From: RGIG9060 sp045645985
GTDB lineage: Bacteria; Spirochaetota; Spirochaetia; Treponematales; Treponemataceae
Length of the DNA: 64,000 bases
NCBI GenBank assembly: GCA_045645985.1
Contig: JAZRJV010000052.1
Location: forward strand, 36,009-100,008
Direction of reading: 5' to 3'
Shown here: positions 40,475 through 49,173 of the stretch, in pieces
Layout: each line of letters starts with the position of its first letter
Numbering within the stretch: position 1 is the first letter of the stretch
Position numbers and translations under genes: made by a program
Notes under the pieces: generated by a model
What the model was told of the DNA's origin: nothing
Database searches by the model: none
What the model saw: the letters and a program-made list of their open reading frames with translations, nothing else

Positions 40475-41881
40475 ATGATTGATGTGCAAGGTGGGGCACC
40501 TCAAAACGAACAAAGTTTAATGACTCTCAGCGAAGTTTTAAAAGCCGTAGACGGAAAACTTCTTTCAAAAACAATGGAAGAAGAATTTTGCTTTTCTGGA
40601 GTTGCTTGTGATAGTAGAAAAGTTGAAAAAAATTTTATTTTCTTTCCTTTAGTAAATAATCAAGATGGACACGATTATATTCCTCAAGCCATAGAAAATG
40701 GTGCTTCTGTTATTTTTGTAACAGATTATTACGCAGATTTTCACAATCAACAAATTAGAGATTTTATCAAAGCTGGCGTTGCTGTAATTTCTGTTGGTCA
40801 TACAATGTATGCTTTGCAAAGATTAGCCGCTAGTTATGTTTTAAAATTTCCTTCACTTATTAGAATTGGAATTACAGGTTCAAGTGGAAAAACAACTACA
40901 AAAGAAATTGCCGTAAATGTGCTTTCTCAAAAATTTTCTGTGGTTTACAACGAAGGAAATTTAAATTCAGAAACAGGACTTCCTTTATCTGTTTTTAAAA
41001 TTCGACAAAATCACCAAGTTGGAATTTTTGAAATGGGAATGAACCGAAAAGGTGAAATTGCAGAGTTAGCTTCTGTTTTATATCCTCAATATGGAATTAT
41101 CACAAATGTTGGAACTGCTCATATTGGAATTTTAGGAACAAGACAAGCTATTGCAGAAGAAAAAAAGCAAATTTTCAAATTTTTTAATTCAAAAGCATTT
41201 GGTTATATTCCAAGTGATGATGATTTTGCTGATTTTCTTGCTGAATCAAAAGGAAATATCAAAAAAGTTTCACAAGATATTATTAGTGATGTTAAATTTT
41301 TAGGTTTAGAAGGAACTTCTTTAAAATACAAAGGCGAAAATATCAATTTTTCTTTGTGTGGAAAATACAATTTGAAAAATGCTTTAAGTGTAATCGCTTT
41401 AGCCGAAGATTTAGGACTTTCTTCAGAAGAAATTAAAACTGGTTTAGAAACTGTAAAAACAATTTTTGGTAGAAATCAAATTGTAAAAAAAGATTTTACC
41501 TTTGTTTTAGATTGTTATAACGCAAACCCAGATTCAATGAAGGCTTCTGTGGAATTTTGTTCTGAAGTTGAATGTGCTGGAAAAAAAGTTTTTGTTCTTG
41601 CTGATATGCTTGAATTAGGTGATGAATCAGAAAAAGCTCACAGAGAAATTGCAGAGATTGTAGAAAAATCTAGTGCCGATTATGTGATTTTCTTTGGTGA
41701 AGAAATGAGTAAAGCAAAATCATTTGTTACTTCAAAAAAAATTGATGCAATTTCAACAAGTGATGAAAATGCTGTGGATTTTGTTGCAAAAAAATTAAAA
41801 GATTTTTGTAGCAAAGATGATATTGTTTTATTAAAAGGTTCTAGAGGAATGAAACTAGAACGAATTGTGGAAGCGTTTTAA
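40475..41881 (+). CDS. murF: UDP-MurNAc-tripeptide--D-Ala-D-Ala ligase MurF
   Basis: A 468-residue cytoplasmic Mur ligase that adds D-Ala-D-Ala to complete the muropeptide precursor. The N-terminal domain includes the CDSRKVEKNFIFFPL element. The ATP-binding GSSGKTTT is at about 135-142, followed by NEGNLNSETGLPLS and the FEMGMNRKGEI motif of MurF. The C-terminal domain begins after GRNQIV and has LDCYNANPDSMKASV. ATG 40475 follows GGGGA by 9 bases. A further in-frame ATG at 40520 is possible. Confidence 0.96.
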   Translation: MIDVQGGAPQNEQSLMTLSEVLKAVDGKLLSKTMEEEFCFSGVACDSRKVEKNFIFFPLVNNQDGHDYIPQAIENGASVIFVTDYYADFHNQQIRDFIKAGVAVISVGHTMYALQRLAASYVLKFPSLIRIGITGSSGKTTTKEIAVNVLSQKFSVVYNEGNLNSETGLPLSVFKIRQNHQVGIFEMGMNRKGEIAELASVLYPQYGIITNVGTAHIGILGTRQAIAEEKKQIFKFFNSKAFGYIPSDDDFADFLAESKGNIKKVSQDIISDVKFLGLEGTSLKYKGENINFSLCGKYNLKNALSVIALAEDLGLSSEEIKTGLETVKTIFGRNQIVKKDFTFVLDCYNANPDSMKASVEFCSEVECAGKKVFVLADMLELGDESEKAHREIAEIVEKSSADYVIFFGEEMSKAKSFVTSKKIDAISTSDENAVDFVAKKLKDFCSKDDIVLLKGSRGMKLERIVEAF

Positions 41882-41885
41882 TCTT

Positions 41886-43037
41886 ATGGAAAGAAGAATA
41901 ATTTTTGCAGAAAAATCATATAGTTCTCAAGGTGTTGATACTGGATTTGTTGTATCTGTTATTCTTCTATTAGGTTTAGGTTTAATCACTTTATATGCTT
42001 CATCAACAAGTTATGCTACAAGAGTTTTTGATGATTCTTTTTATTTTGTAAAGCGACAACTAATTAGTTCTGGAATTGGGCTTTTATTACTTGGGATTGC
42101 TTCGATTATTAACTTAAATTTTGTACGAAAAATTTTACCAATAATTTTTATTTCTACAATAATTTTATGTTTTATGACTTTCTTGCCTTTTATCGGTGTT
42201 GAAAGAAATGGTGCAAGACGCTGGATAAAATTGCCTTTGTTAGGAACTTTTCAGCCATCAGAAATTGCAAAACTTACAATTATTTTATTTTTGGCAAATT
42301 TTTTTGATAAAAAACATAATATTCTAAAAGAATCAGGTTTCAATATTGGACAAGCTGTAGTTGGTTTGTTTTTTACAGTATTGATTGTTTTTTTACAAGA
42401 TGATTTTTCAACTGCATTTTTTATCATGATTGTTGGTTTATTGATGTTTTTTGTTGCTGGTATTAAATTGGGTTGGTTTTTAGGATTTTGTGTTTTTTCT
42501 CTTCCGATTGTGATTTTGTTTATTTTTACAGAATCTTATCGTGTTAAAAGATTGATAGCTTTTTTTAATCCTGAGCAATATTCACATGGAGTAAATTATC
42601 AGATAAATGCTTCTAGACGAGCAATTTCTTCTGGTGGATTTTGGGGCGAAGGTTTGGGAAGTGGCTTAAAGAGAGTTACTGGGATTCCAGAAGTTCAGGC
42701 AGACTTTATTTTTGCAGGTTGGTCAGAAGCGATGGGATTTATAGGTGTAATTTTATTTTTTGCCTTAATTTTTTATTTTGCATGGCGTGGTTATAAAATT
42801 GCATTCCGTTGTGAAGATAAATTTAGAAGTTATACAGCTTTTGGAATTGTAACTTCTATTGTTCTTCAAACACTTCTTAATTGTGGTGTTGTTTGTGGTG
42901 CTTTACCTGCAACAGGAATTCCTTTGCCATTTTTTTCCTCAGGTGGTTCTTCTTTGATTATTACGCTTTTGATGTGTGGCGTTGTAATAAATATTTCTAA
43001 GTTTGATAATAACAATTTGGAGTTGTACGATGAATAA
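41886..43037 (+). CDS. ftsW: SEDS septal glycosyltransferase FtsW
   Basis: A 383-residue polytopic lipid II polymerase of the division septum. About ten membrane helices are visible. SEDS hallmarks are RRWIKLPLLGTFQPSEIAKL, the loop ending in YQINASRRAISSGGFWGEGLG, QADFIFAGWSEAMGF and GIPLPFFSSGGSS. ATG 41886 lies 4 bases after the murF stop; an in-frame TTG at 41865 inside murF is less likely. It overlaps ftsQ by 8 bases. Its class B PBP partner (ftsI) is not in this window. Confidence 0.95.
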   Translation: MERRIIFAEKSYSSQGVDTGFVVSVILLLGLGLITLYASSTSYATRVFDDSFYFVKRQLISSGIGLLLLGIASIINLNFVRKILPIIFISTIILCFMTFLPFIGVERNGARRWIKLPLLGTFQPSEIAKLTIILFLANFFDKKHNILKESGFNIGQAVVGLFFTVLIVFLQDDFSTAFFIMIVGLLMFFVAGIKLGWFLGFCVFSLPIVILFIFTESYRVKRLIAFFNPEQYSHGVNYQINASRRAISSGGFWGEGLGSGLKRVTGIPEVQADFIFAGWSEAMGFIGVILFFALIFYFAWRGYKIAFRCEDKFRSYTAFGIVTSIVLQTLLNCGVVCGALPATGIPLPFFSSGGSSLIITLLMCGVVINISKFDNNNLELYDE

Positions 43038-43848
43038 TGGAGTTGCATTTTCCGATACTTTTTATTCTATGAGTAATCAAGGGAAAGTAGAAAAAACAGA
43101 AAAAAAAGTTAATAAAGTAAATCTTTTAAAGGTTTTATTTATTATCTTGGGATTGTTGATTCTAGCTGAAATTTTGATATACACAGTTTTGATGCCATGT
43201 CTCGCTCCTGTAAAAGTAACTTATTCTGGCTTGGAAACTTTTTCAGCTCAACAAATTAGTAATTACTTAGAAATAACTCCAAAATTAACTTGGATTCAGT
43301 TTGATTCTGCAAAGGCTGCATCTAAACTTGCAGGAAATGCAGTAATTGAAAATGTTGTAATTGAAAAACATTTTCCTGATCAAGTTTTGGTAAAAATTGT
43401 TGAACGAAAAGCTGCTGTTGTAACTTTAGCAAATGTTAATGGAAAAACAGTGCCTGTTCAAATTGATAAAAATGGTGTAATATTTGCTGTTGATAGAGGA
43501 ATGCCAAAAAATTCAGTTCCTTTAGTTACAGGTTTTACTTTTGATACTATTGTAGAAGGTATGAGATTAAATGGAAAATTGCGTCCTTTGATGGAACAAA
43601 TTTCAGAAATTCAAGCAAGCAATCCTGAATATTTTTCAGTTTTGTCAGAAATAAAAGTATTACCAAAGGATTATGGTAGTTACGAATTAGAATTGTATCC
43701 TGTGCATTCAAGAACTAAAGTTATTACTGATAGGACATTGAATATAGAATCACTTCAGTATATGATGGTTTTGATAGATGTTTTTAATTCTATGAATCGT
43801 GATACATCTGTTATAGATTTAAGATATGGTTCAATTTCTTTTAGATAA
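43030..43848 (+). CDS. ftsQ: Division protein FtsQ/DivIB
   Basis: A 272-residue bitopic protein. A cytoplasmic tail of about 38 residues precedes one helix (about 39-61). A POTRA domain follows (PVKVTYSGLETFSAQQISNYLEITPKLT and ENVVIEKHFPDQVLVKIVERKAAVV) and then the FtsQ beta domain, ending with IDLRYGSISFR. It scaffolds the FtsQ-L-B complex. ATG 43030 has GGAG at 43019-43022; the longer reading from 43003 lies inside ftsW. Overlap with ftsW implies coupling. Confidence 0.9.
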   Translation: MNNGVAFSDTFYSMSNQGKVEKTEKKVNKVNLLKVLFIILGLLILAEILIYTVLMPCLAPVKVTYSGLETFSAQQISNYLEITPKLTWIQFDSAKAASKLAGNAVIENVVIEKHFPDQVLVKIVERKAAVVTLANVNGKTVPVQIDKNGVIFAVDRGMPKNSVPLVTGFTFDTIVEGMRLNGKLRPLMEQISEIQASNPEYFSVLSEIKVLPKDYGSYELELYPVHSRTKVITDRTLNIESLQYMMVLIDVFNSMNRDTSVIDLRYGSISFR

Positions 43849-43862
43849 AAAGGGGGACTTTT

Positions 43863-45107
43863 ATGAGTGATATTGTTGTAGGATTAGATATTGGAACTTG
43901 TAATGTAAGAGTTGTTATTGGTTCTTACGATGAAAATGGTCGTCTTCAAATTATTGGAGTTGGAAATGCTCCATCTACTGGTTTGAGTAGAGGCGTTATT
44001 GTAAATATTGAAAATACAATGAGTGCTGTTACAAGTGCTATTGAAGCTGCTGAATTAATGGGTGGTTGTGAAGTTCATTCTTGTTATGTTGGAATTGGAA
44101 GTACACAAGTTGAAAGCCTAAATTCAAAAGGACAGGTTTCAGTTGCTAATAAGTCTAGAGAAATTGGCCGCAACGATATAAATCGCGTTATTGAATGTGC
44201 TAGTAATGTAGCAGTTCCTCTCGATAGAAAAGTTTTACATGTTGTTCCTCAGATTTATACAGTAGAACATTCCGTGGATTGTGTTCAAAAAACAAAAGAT
44301 CCTACAAATATGATTGGAACTCGTCTTTATGTTGATGTACATATAATTACAGCAACTACAACTACTATGCAAAATATTTTTACTTGTGCAAGTAGAGCAG
44401 GATATACTGTTGATGGAATTATGCTAAAAACATTGGCATCTGTTCAATCAGTCTTAACCGAAGAAGAAAAAGATTTAGGTTCTATCCTTATTGATATGGG
44501 TGGCGGTTCTACAGATGTAATTGTTGTAGCTGGCGGCGCTCCGATTTGCACAGCATCAATTCCAATTGGTGGTGGTTTAGTTACAAATGATATTGCCATC
44601 GTTAGGGGAATTTCAACTGAAACTGCTGAAACAATAAAAGTTTCAAACGGATGTTGTTGGGCTGCTTTGGTACAAGAAAATGAAGAAGTTTTAATTCAGA
44701 GAAATGGTCGCGCAGAATCAATTCCTCGTTCAGAAATTTGTCAGATTATTCAACCTCGTGTTGGTGAAATTTTTGAAATGATAAAAGAAAAGGTTTTTTC
44801 AAGCATTGGTGATAAGCGTCTTTCTGGAAATGTTGTTCTTGTTGGTGGCGGTGCAAAAATGAGTGGTGTAATCGAACTTGCATCAGAAGTTTTTGGAACT
44901 CAAAGTGTAAGAATCGGTATGCCAGGAAAACTTTCAGGTTTGGATGATAAATATCGTTCTCCTGATTATGTAACTGCAGTTGGTCTTGTTGTTGCAAATT
45001 CTGAAGTTTTAGCTCAAGGTGGCTCAAAACGAGGAAGTAAAGATTATCCTAATGGAAAAAAATCATTTTGGGATAAGGTTGCTAAATTTTTTAAAGAAAT
45101 GTTTTAA
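43863..45107 (+). CDS. ftsA: Division protein FtsA
   Basis: A 414-residue actin-like ATPase that tethers FtsZ to the membrane. Nucleotide-binding motifs: VGLDIGTCNVRVVIG at the N terminus, LIDMGGGSTDV in the centre and VVLVGGGAKMSGV near the end. The C terminus is an amphipathic helix (SFWDKVAKFFKEMF), the expected membrane-targeting sequence, after a Gly/Ser/Lys linker. A GGGGGA ribosome site is present. A gap of 110 bases with its own promoter separates it from ftsZ. Confidence 0.96.
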   Translation: MSDIVVGLDIGTCNVRVVIGSYDENGRLQIIGVGNAPSTGLSRGVIVNIENTMSAVTSAIEAAELMGGCEVHSCYVGIGSTQVESLNSKGQVSVANKSREIGRNDINRVIECASNVAVPLDRKVLHVVPQIYTVEHSVDCVQKTKDPTNMIGTRLYVDVHIITATTTTMQNIFTCASRAGYTVDGIMLKTLASVQSVLTEEEKDLGSILIDMGGGSTDVIVVAGGAPICTASIPIGGGLVTNDIAIVRGISTETAETIKVSNGCCWAALVQENEEVLIQRNGRAESIPRSEICQIIQPRVGEIFEMIKEKVFSSIGDKRLSGNVVLVGGGAKMSGVIELASEVFGTQSVRIGMPGKLSGLDDKYRSPDYVTAVGLVVANSEVLAQGGSKRGSKDYPNGKKSFWDKVAKFFKEMF

Positions 45108-45133
45108 TTTACATTTTTTTATTATGATTTATC

Positions 45134-45161
45134 TTGAAATTAGAATTTATAGTTGTATAAT
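45134..45161 (+). promoter_or_regulatory. ftsZ promoter
   Basis: TTGAAA (45134-45139), 16-base spacer, TATAAT (45156-45161). The leader of about 50 bases ends in GGGAGGAAAA before the ATG, so ftsZ can be expressed apart from ftsA. Confidence 0.65.
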
Positions 45162-45217
45162 GTAAACTATTACATTATTAAAATATTTTTATTTTTTTTC
45201 TGGGTGGGAGGAAAAAA

Positions 45218-46444
45218 ATGTTAGATTATTCAATTATGGACGATAGACCAATTAGCCCAACTGTTATTAAGGTAATTGGTGCTGGTGGTGGTGGATCAAA
45301 TGCTGTAAATAGAATGATAGAAGCTGGTTTACAACATGTTGAATTTATCGTTGCAAATACTGATAAACAAGCGTTAAATAAATCCGTTGCTGAAAAGAAA
45401 ATCGTTATTGGCTCTAAACTTACTAATGGATTAGGTGCAGGTGGTAAACCTGAAGTTGGTGAACAAGCTGCTATTGAAGATACAGAAGCTATTGCAAATG
45501 TTTTGAAAGGTGCTGATATGGTTTTTGTTACTGCCGGAATGGGTGGTGGAACAGGAACTGGTGCTGCTCCTATTATCGCAAAAATTGCTAGAGAGCAAGG
45601 CGCTTTGACAGTTGGTGTTGTTACAAAACCTTTTAATTTTGAAGGAAAAGTAAAAATGCAACTTGCTGAAGAGGGTATTCGTAAGTTACATAAAGAAGTT
45701 GACACATTGATTGTTATTCCAAACCAACATCTTCTAAGCATTATGGATAAAAAAGCACCTATTCGCGAAGCTTTTAAAAAAGCAGATGATATTTTACGAC
45801 AAGGTGTGCAAGGAATTTCTGATTTGATTACTCATCCGGGCGAAGTTAATATCGATTTTGCTGATGTAAAAACAACTATGGAAGGCAAAGGTGATGCAAT
45901 TCTCGGTGTGGGAGTTGGCTCAGGTGAAAATCGTGCTGTAGATGCTGCAACTGCTGCTATAACAAATCCTTTATTACAAGATTCTCACATTGATGGTGCC
46001 AAAAATATTCTTGTTAACATTCAATGTGGCGAAGATTTTTCTTTGATTGAAACAGAAGAAATTGTAAATATCATTCGTGATACAGCAGATCCTGATGTAT
46101 TGTTGATTTATGGACAAATCATCGAGCCTAGCATGGAAGGATATGTTTCTGTAACTGTTATTGCAACTGGATTTCCAGAGGCTAACTCTTCAGAAGGTAA
46201 GGCAGATGATCCTTTTTATGCATTAAAAGAGAAAACATCTTCAGATCCTTTAGCAAATGTGCCTCCTGTTCAAAAGACATCTGTTCAACAAAGTTCTAAA
46301 GATGGTGGAAATTTAGTTTCTCATAATGATTGGACAAAGATGAATCAATCTGGTAGTTACTTATCAAATAGAAGTAATGATATAAATATTCCAACATATT
46401 TTCGAAATATGAATAATAATACTTCTGACGATAAAAATAACTAA
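45218..46444 (+). CDS. ftsZ: Cell division GTPase FtsZ
   Basis: A 408-residue tubulin homologue forming the Z-ring. The signature GMGGGTGTG is at about 108-116, preceded by IKVIGAGGGGSNAVNRM. The T7 loop reads NIDFADVKT. After residue 320 there is a Ser/Asn-rich linker and a conserved C-terminal peptide (DINIPTYFR), the docking site for FtsA and other partners; nine further residues follow. Very strong ribosome site. The stop codon overlaps the next gene by one base. Confidence 0.98.
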   Translation: MLDYSIMDDRPISPTVIKVIGAGGGGSNAVNRMIEAGLQHVEFIVANTDKQALNKSVAEKKIVIGSKLTNGLGAGGKPEVGEQAAIEDTEAIANVLKGADMVFVTAGMGGGTGTGAAPIIAKIAREQGALTVGVVTKPFNFEGKVKMQLAEEGIRKLHKEVDTLIVIPNQHLLSIMDKKAPIREAFKKADDILRQGVQGISDLITHPGEVNIDFADVKTTMEGKGDAILGVGVGSGENRAVDAATAAITNPLLQDSHIDGAKNILVNIQCGEDFSLIETEEIVNIIRDTADPDVLLIYGQIIEPSMEGYVSVTVIATGFPEANSSEGKADDPFYALKEKTSSDPLANVPPVQKTSVQQSSKDGGNLVSHNDWTKMNQSGSYLSNRSNDINIPTYFRNMNNNTSDDKNN

Positions 46445-47334
46445 TGAATAGTATTTTATCATCTTTTTATGATGATTTAGTTTCGATAGACGGAAAATCA
46501 ATCTCAACTGCTCAAACTTATTGTTTTGCGGTTGAGATTTTTTTTAATTGGCTAAATTCTGAAAATATAGAAATTTCCTCAGTTGAACTTCAAATTTTGA
46601 TAAAATATCTTGTTTGGCGTCAAACTCAAGGTATGGATTCTTTAACTGTAGCAAAAGATATTTCTGCGTTGCGTTCTTTAGGAACTTTTCTTGTCCGAAA
46701 TCAAATTTGGAGTGAAAATTTTCCTCTTCAGTTAGAGCGCCCTAAAGCAAGTAAATCTTTGCCAAAAGTTCTTTCTGTTGAGCAAGTTGATGCGCTTTTA
46801 AATTGTATCGATGTTTCTACGGATTTAGGCATTCGTGATAGGTCTTTATTTGAACTTATTTATTCTTGTGGTTTACGAATTAGCGAAGTTTCAAATTTAT
46901 TATTGCAAAATCTTCACTTAAAAGAGCGAATTATTTGGGTTACAGGAAAGGGAAACAAAGAACGATTAGTTCCTTTTGGAAGCGAGGCGGAATTTTGGCT
47001 CAAAAAATGGCTAGAAGTTAGACCAAAATTTGTTGGCTCAAAAAGTGTTCCTACGATTTATGTAAATTATCAAGGAAAGCCTTTTTCACGAAAAGGAATT
47101 TGGAAACGATTTCAAGAGTTAGAAGTTTTGTCTGGGGTAAATTCGAAAGTTCACACTTTGCGACACTCTTTTGCAACACATATGCTTTCTGGTGGGGCAG
47201 ATTTGCGTTCTGTGCAAGAACTTTTAGGACATTCAGATTTAGCAACAACTCAAATTTACACACATATCGATGCAGATGATTTAAAAGATTATCACGAGGA
47301 ATTTTTTCCGAAAAGAGAAAGTGAAAAAAGTTAA
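46444..47334 (+). CDS. XerC/XerD-type tyrosine recombinase (first of two)
   Basis: A 296-residue site-specific recombinase with the full catalytic set: Arg145 (SCGLRISE), the Lys in VTGKGNKER, His237-x-x-Arg240 (HTLRH), His263 (LGHSD) and Tyr272 (QIYTH). The N-terminal SAM-like domain covers about 1-95. The length and the TRQ-like spacing suit Xer proteins resolving chromosome dimers at dif rather than integrases. It is coupled to ftsZ by a TAATG overlap, which would tie dimer resolution to division. Whether it is XerC or XerD cannot be decided here. Confidence 0.92.
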   Translation: MNSILSSFYDDLVSIDGKSISTAQTYCFAVEIFFNWLNSENIEISSVELQILIKYLVWRQTQGMDSLTVAKDISALRSLGTFLVRNQIWSENFPLQLERPKASKSLPKVLSVEQVDALLNCIDVSTDLGIRDRSLFELIYSCGLRISEVSNLLLQNLHLKERIIWVTGKGNKERLVPFGSEAEFWLKKWLEVRPKFVGSKSVPTIYVNYQGKPFSRKGIWKRFQELEVLSGVNSKVHTLRHSFATHMLSGGADLRSVQELLGHSDLATTQIYTHIDADDLKDYHEEFFPKRESEKS

Positions 47335-47477
47335 AAAAAATAATTTTTTTTCTTACAAAGTAGCAAATTTTTCAATTTTGAATATATAATATATGTATAA
47401 ACTCTTAAAATGATTTTATTAGTGGGATATCTTTTGATAAAATTATTTATTTGTTTTTACTTGGAGGAAAATTTTAA

Positions 47478-48215
47478 ATGAAATTTTTTAATAAATCAAT
47501 TTTCGTTTTTATCTTGTGTTTTTTTGTGATTTCTTTTTTTTGTGGATGTGGTGTAAATCCAAAACAAATTAAACGCATGCAAGCGCTTGAAGAAGGCGTT
47601 TCAAATCCTACTACAAAAGAAGAATTAAAAGATGCAATTCAAAAATATGAACATCGCGTTGAAGATGTAACTTCGGCTGCTGCTCAGACTGGAGTTTGGT
47701 ATAAAATTTTAGCTTCTCGCTATTTAGACGATGGAATGTATGGCGAAGCATTAAAATATTATCAAAAAGCGATTGAGTATTTTCCTGCAAACCAAAATCT
47801 GTATTATTGGGTTGGAGTTTGTGCTGGATATATGGCAAAATCTAGTTTAGATTACAATGGAAGTGGAAATTTTAGCCAAAGAGAAAATTATCTAAAACTT
47901 TCTGAAAGTGCATATTTGCGAGCTTTAGAATTAGAACCAACTTATGCAAGAGCAATGTATGGTTTGGCTGTTTTGTATGTGTTTGATTTAAATGAAAGTG
48001 AAAAAGCAATTCCTTTGCTAGAAAAACTTTTAACAATAGATACTCGCAACACAGATGCAATGATGGTCTTGGCAAATGCTTATTATCAAAATTATGAATT
48101 TGATAAAGCGGTAGAACTTTACGATAAAATAATTAGCCTTTCAACTTCGCCAGAAAAGAAAGCTGCTGCTGAGGCAAATAAAAAACAAGTTTTGGAAATG
48201 GCTTATGGAGAATAA
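47478..48215 (+). CDS. TPR lipoprotein
   Basis: A 245-residue lipoprotein: signal sequence ending in FFCGC, with Cys24 as the probable lipidated residue under the relaxed spirochaete lipobox. Three to four tetratricopeptide repeats are visible (GEALKYYQKAIEYFPANQNLYYWVG, AYLRALELEPTYARAMYGLAV, ALKYY/AVELYDK units), forming a protein-interaction scaffold in the periplasm. A GGAGG site precedes the ATG. It overlaps dprA by 11 bases. A conserved position between division and topA genes suggests an envelope role, but no function is known. Confidence 0.8.
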   Translation: MKFFNKSIFVFILCFFVISFFCGCGVNPKQIKRMQALEEGVSNPTTKEELKDAIQKYEHRVEDVTSAAAQTGVWYKILASRYLDDGMYGEALKYYQKAIEYFPANQNLYYWVGVCAGYMAKSSLDYNGSGNFSQRENYLKLSESAYLRALELEPTYARAMYGLAVLYVFDLNESEKAIPLLEKLLTIDTRNTDAMMVLANAYYQNYEFDKAVELYDKIISLSTSPEKKAAAEANKKQVLEMAYGE

Positions 48216-49131
48216 AAAGCTACTTTTGCAACTTGGAATTGCAAGATTAGGCTTTTTATCAACAGAAGATAAACTAAAACTTGAAAATAATCTTGACAAT
48301 GTATCAAACCTTGCGTTACTTTCTATAGATGATATATCTTTTGTTGTAGGTAGGGTTATCAATACAAAAGAGTGGCCTGTAGAAAATTTTGAGAAAATTG
48401 TTCTTAGGGATTTAGCTCTTATGCAATCATACAATATTGATTTTATCCATTGCAAAGATAAAAATTATCCTGTAATGTTATCTCAAGTGTATGATTTTCC
48501 TTACGCTTTGTTTACGCGAGGGAATAATTCTATTTTGAATACACCTTCTGTGGCAATCGTTGGAACTCGTAATCCGTCTATGTCTGGAATGAAAGCTGCT
48601 TTTGAGTTTTCTAAGGATTTAGTTGCTTCTGGTTATACTGTTGTTTCTGGATTGGCCATGGGGATTGATACTGCGGCTCACAAGGGGACAATTTCTTACG
48701 GAAAAACAGTTGCAGTTCTTGCTTGCGGTTTGGATAATATTTATCCTACTGTAAACAAAAATTTGGCTGTTCAGATTATTCAAAATGGTGGATGTCTTGT
48801 TAGCGAATATTCACCTGGGGAAATTCCTTTAAAATGGAGATTTCCTGCGCGAAATAGAATTATTTCTGGACTTTCAGAAGCGGTTGTGGTGATGGAATCA
48901 CCTGCAAAGTCGGGGGCTTTGATTACAGCAGATTTTGCCATCGAGCAAAATAGAGAATTGTTTTTTCATCAATCTGCTTTGGATGCTCAAGAACGATACA
49001 AAATTATTGCAAAACAAAAAGGTATTTCAGAAAAGATGCAAAAACAACGATGTGTTCAAAAATATATTGATGAGGGAGCAAGTTGCATTTCTTCAGTAAA
49101 AGATTTGATGACATCTTTATTTATAAAGTAA
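48205..49131 (+). CDS. dprA: DNA-processing protein DprA/Smf
   Basis: A 308-residue protein of the family that loads RecA on incoming single-stranded DNA during transformation. The Rossmann-like core is clear: AIVGTRNPSMSG, SGLAMGIDTAAHKG, FPARNRIISGLS and KSGALITADFAIEQ. After the core, the common REVFAVPG ending is replaced by RELFFHQSALDAQE, a divergent form. An N-terminal helical region of about 75 residues is present. DprA is widespread in non-competent bacteria, so natural competence cannot be concluded. Confidence 0.92.
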   Translation: MENKKLLLQLGIARLGFLSTEDKLKLENNLDNVSNLALLSIDDISFVVGRVINTKEWPVENFEKIVLRDLALMQSYNIDFIHCKDKNYPVMLSQVYDFPYALFTRGNNSILNTPSVAIVGTRNPSMSGMKAAFEFSKDLVASGYTVVSGLAMGIDTAAHKGTISYGKTVAVLACGLDNIYPTVNKNLAVQIIQNGGCLVSEYSPGEIPLKWRFPARNRIISGLSEAVVVMESPAKSGALITADFAIEQNRELFFHQSALDAQERYKIIAKQKGISEKMQKQRCVQKYIDEGASCISSVKDLMTSLFIK

Positions 49132-49173
49132 TTTGTGATATATATTATCATATATAGATATGAGGATTTTTTT

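Noticed and set aside
45226..45741. 171-codon open frame on the minus strand opposite ftsZ
   Set aside because: It is a mirror of the ftsZ codon pattern; its translation has no recognisable domain and no ribosome site.
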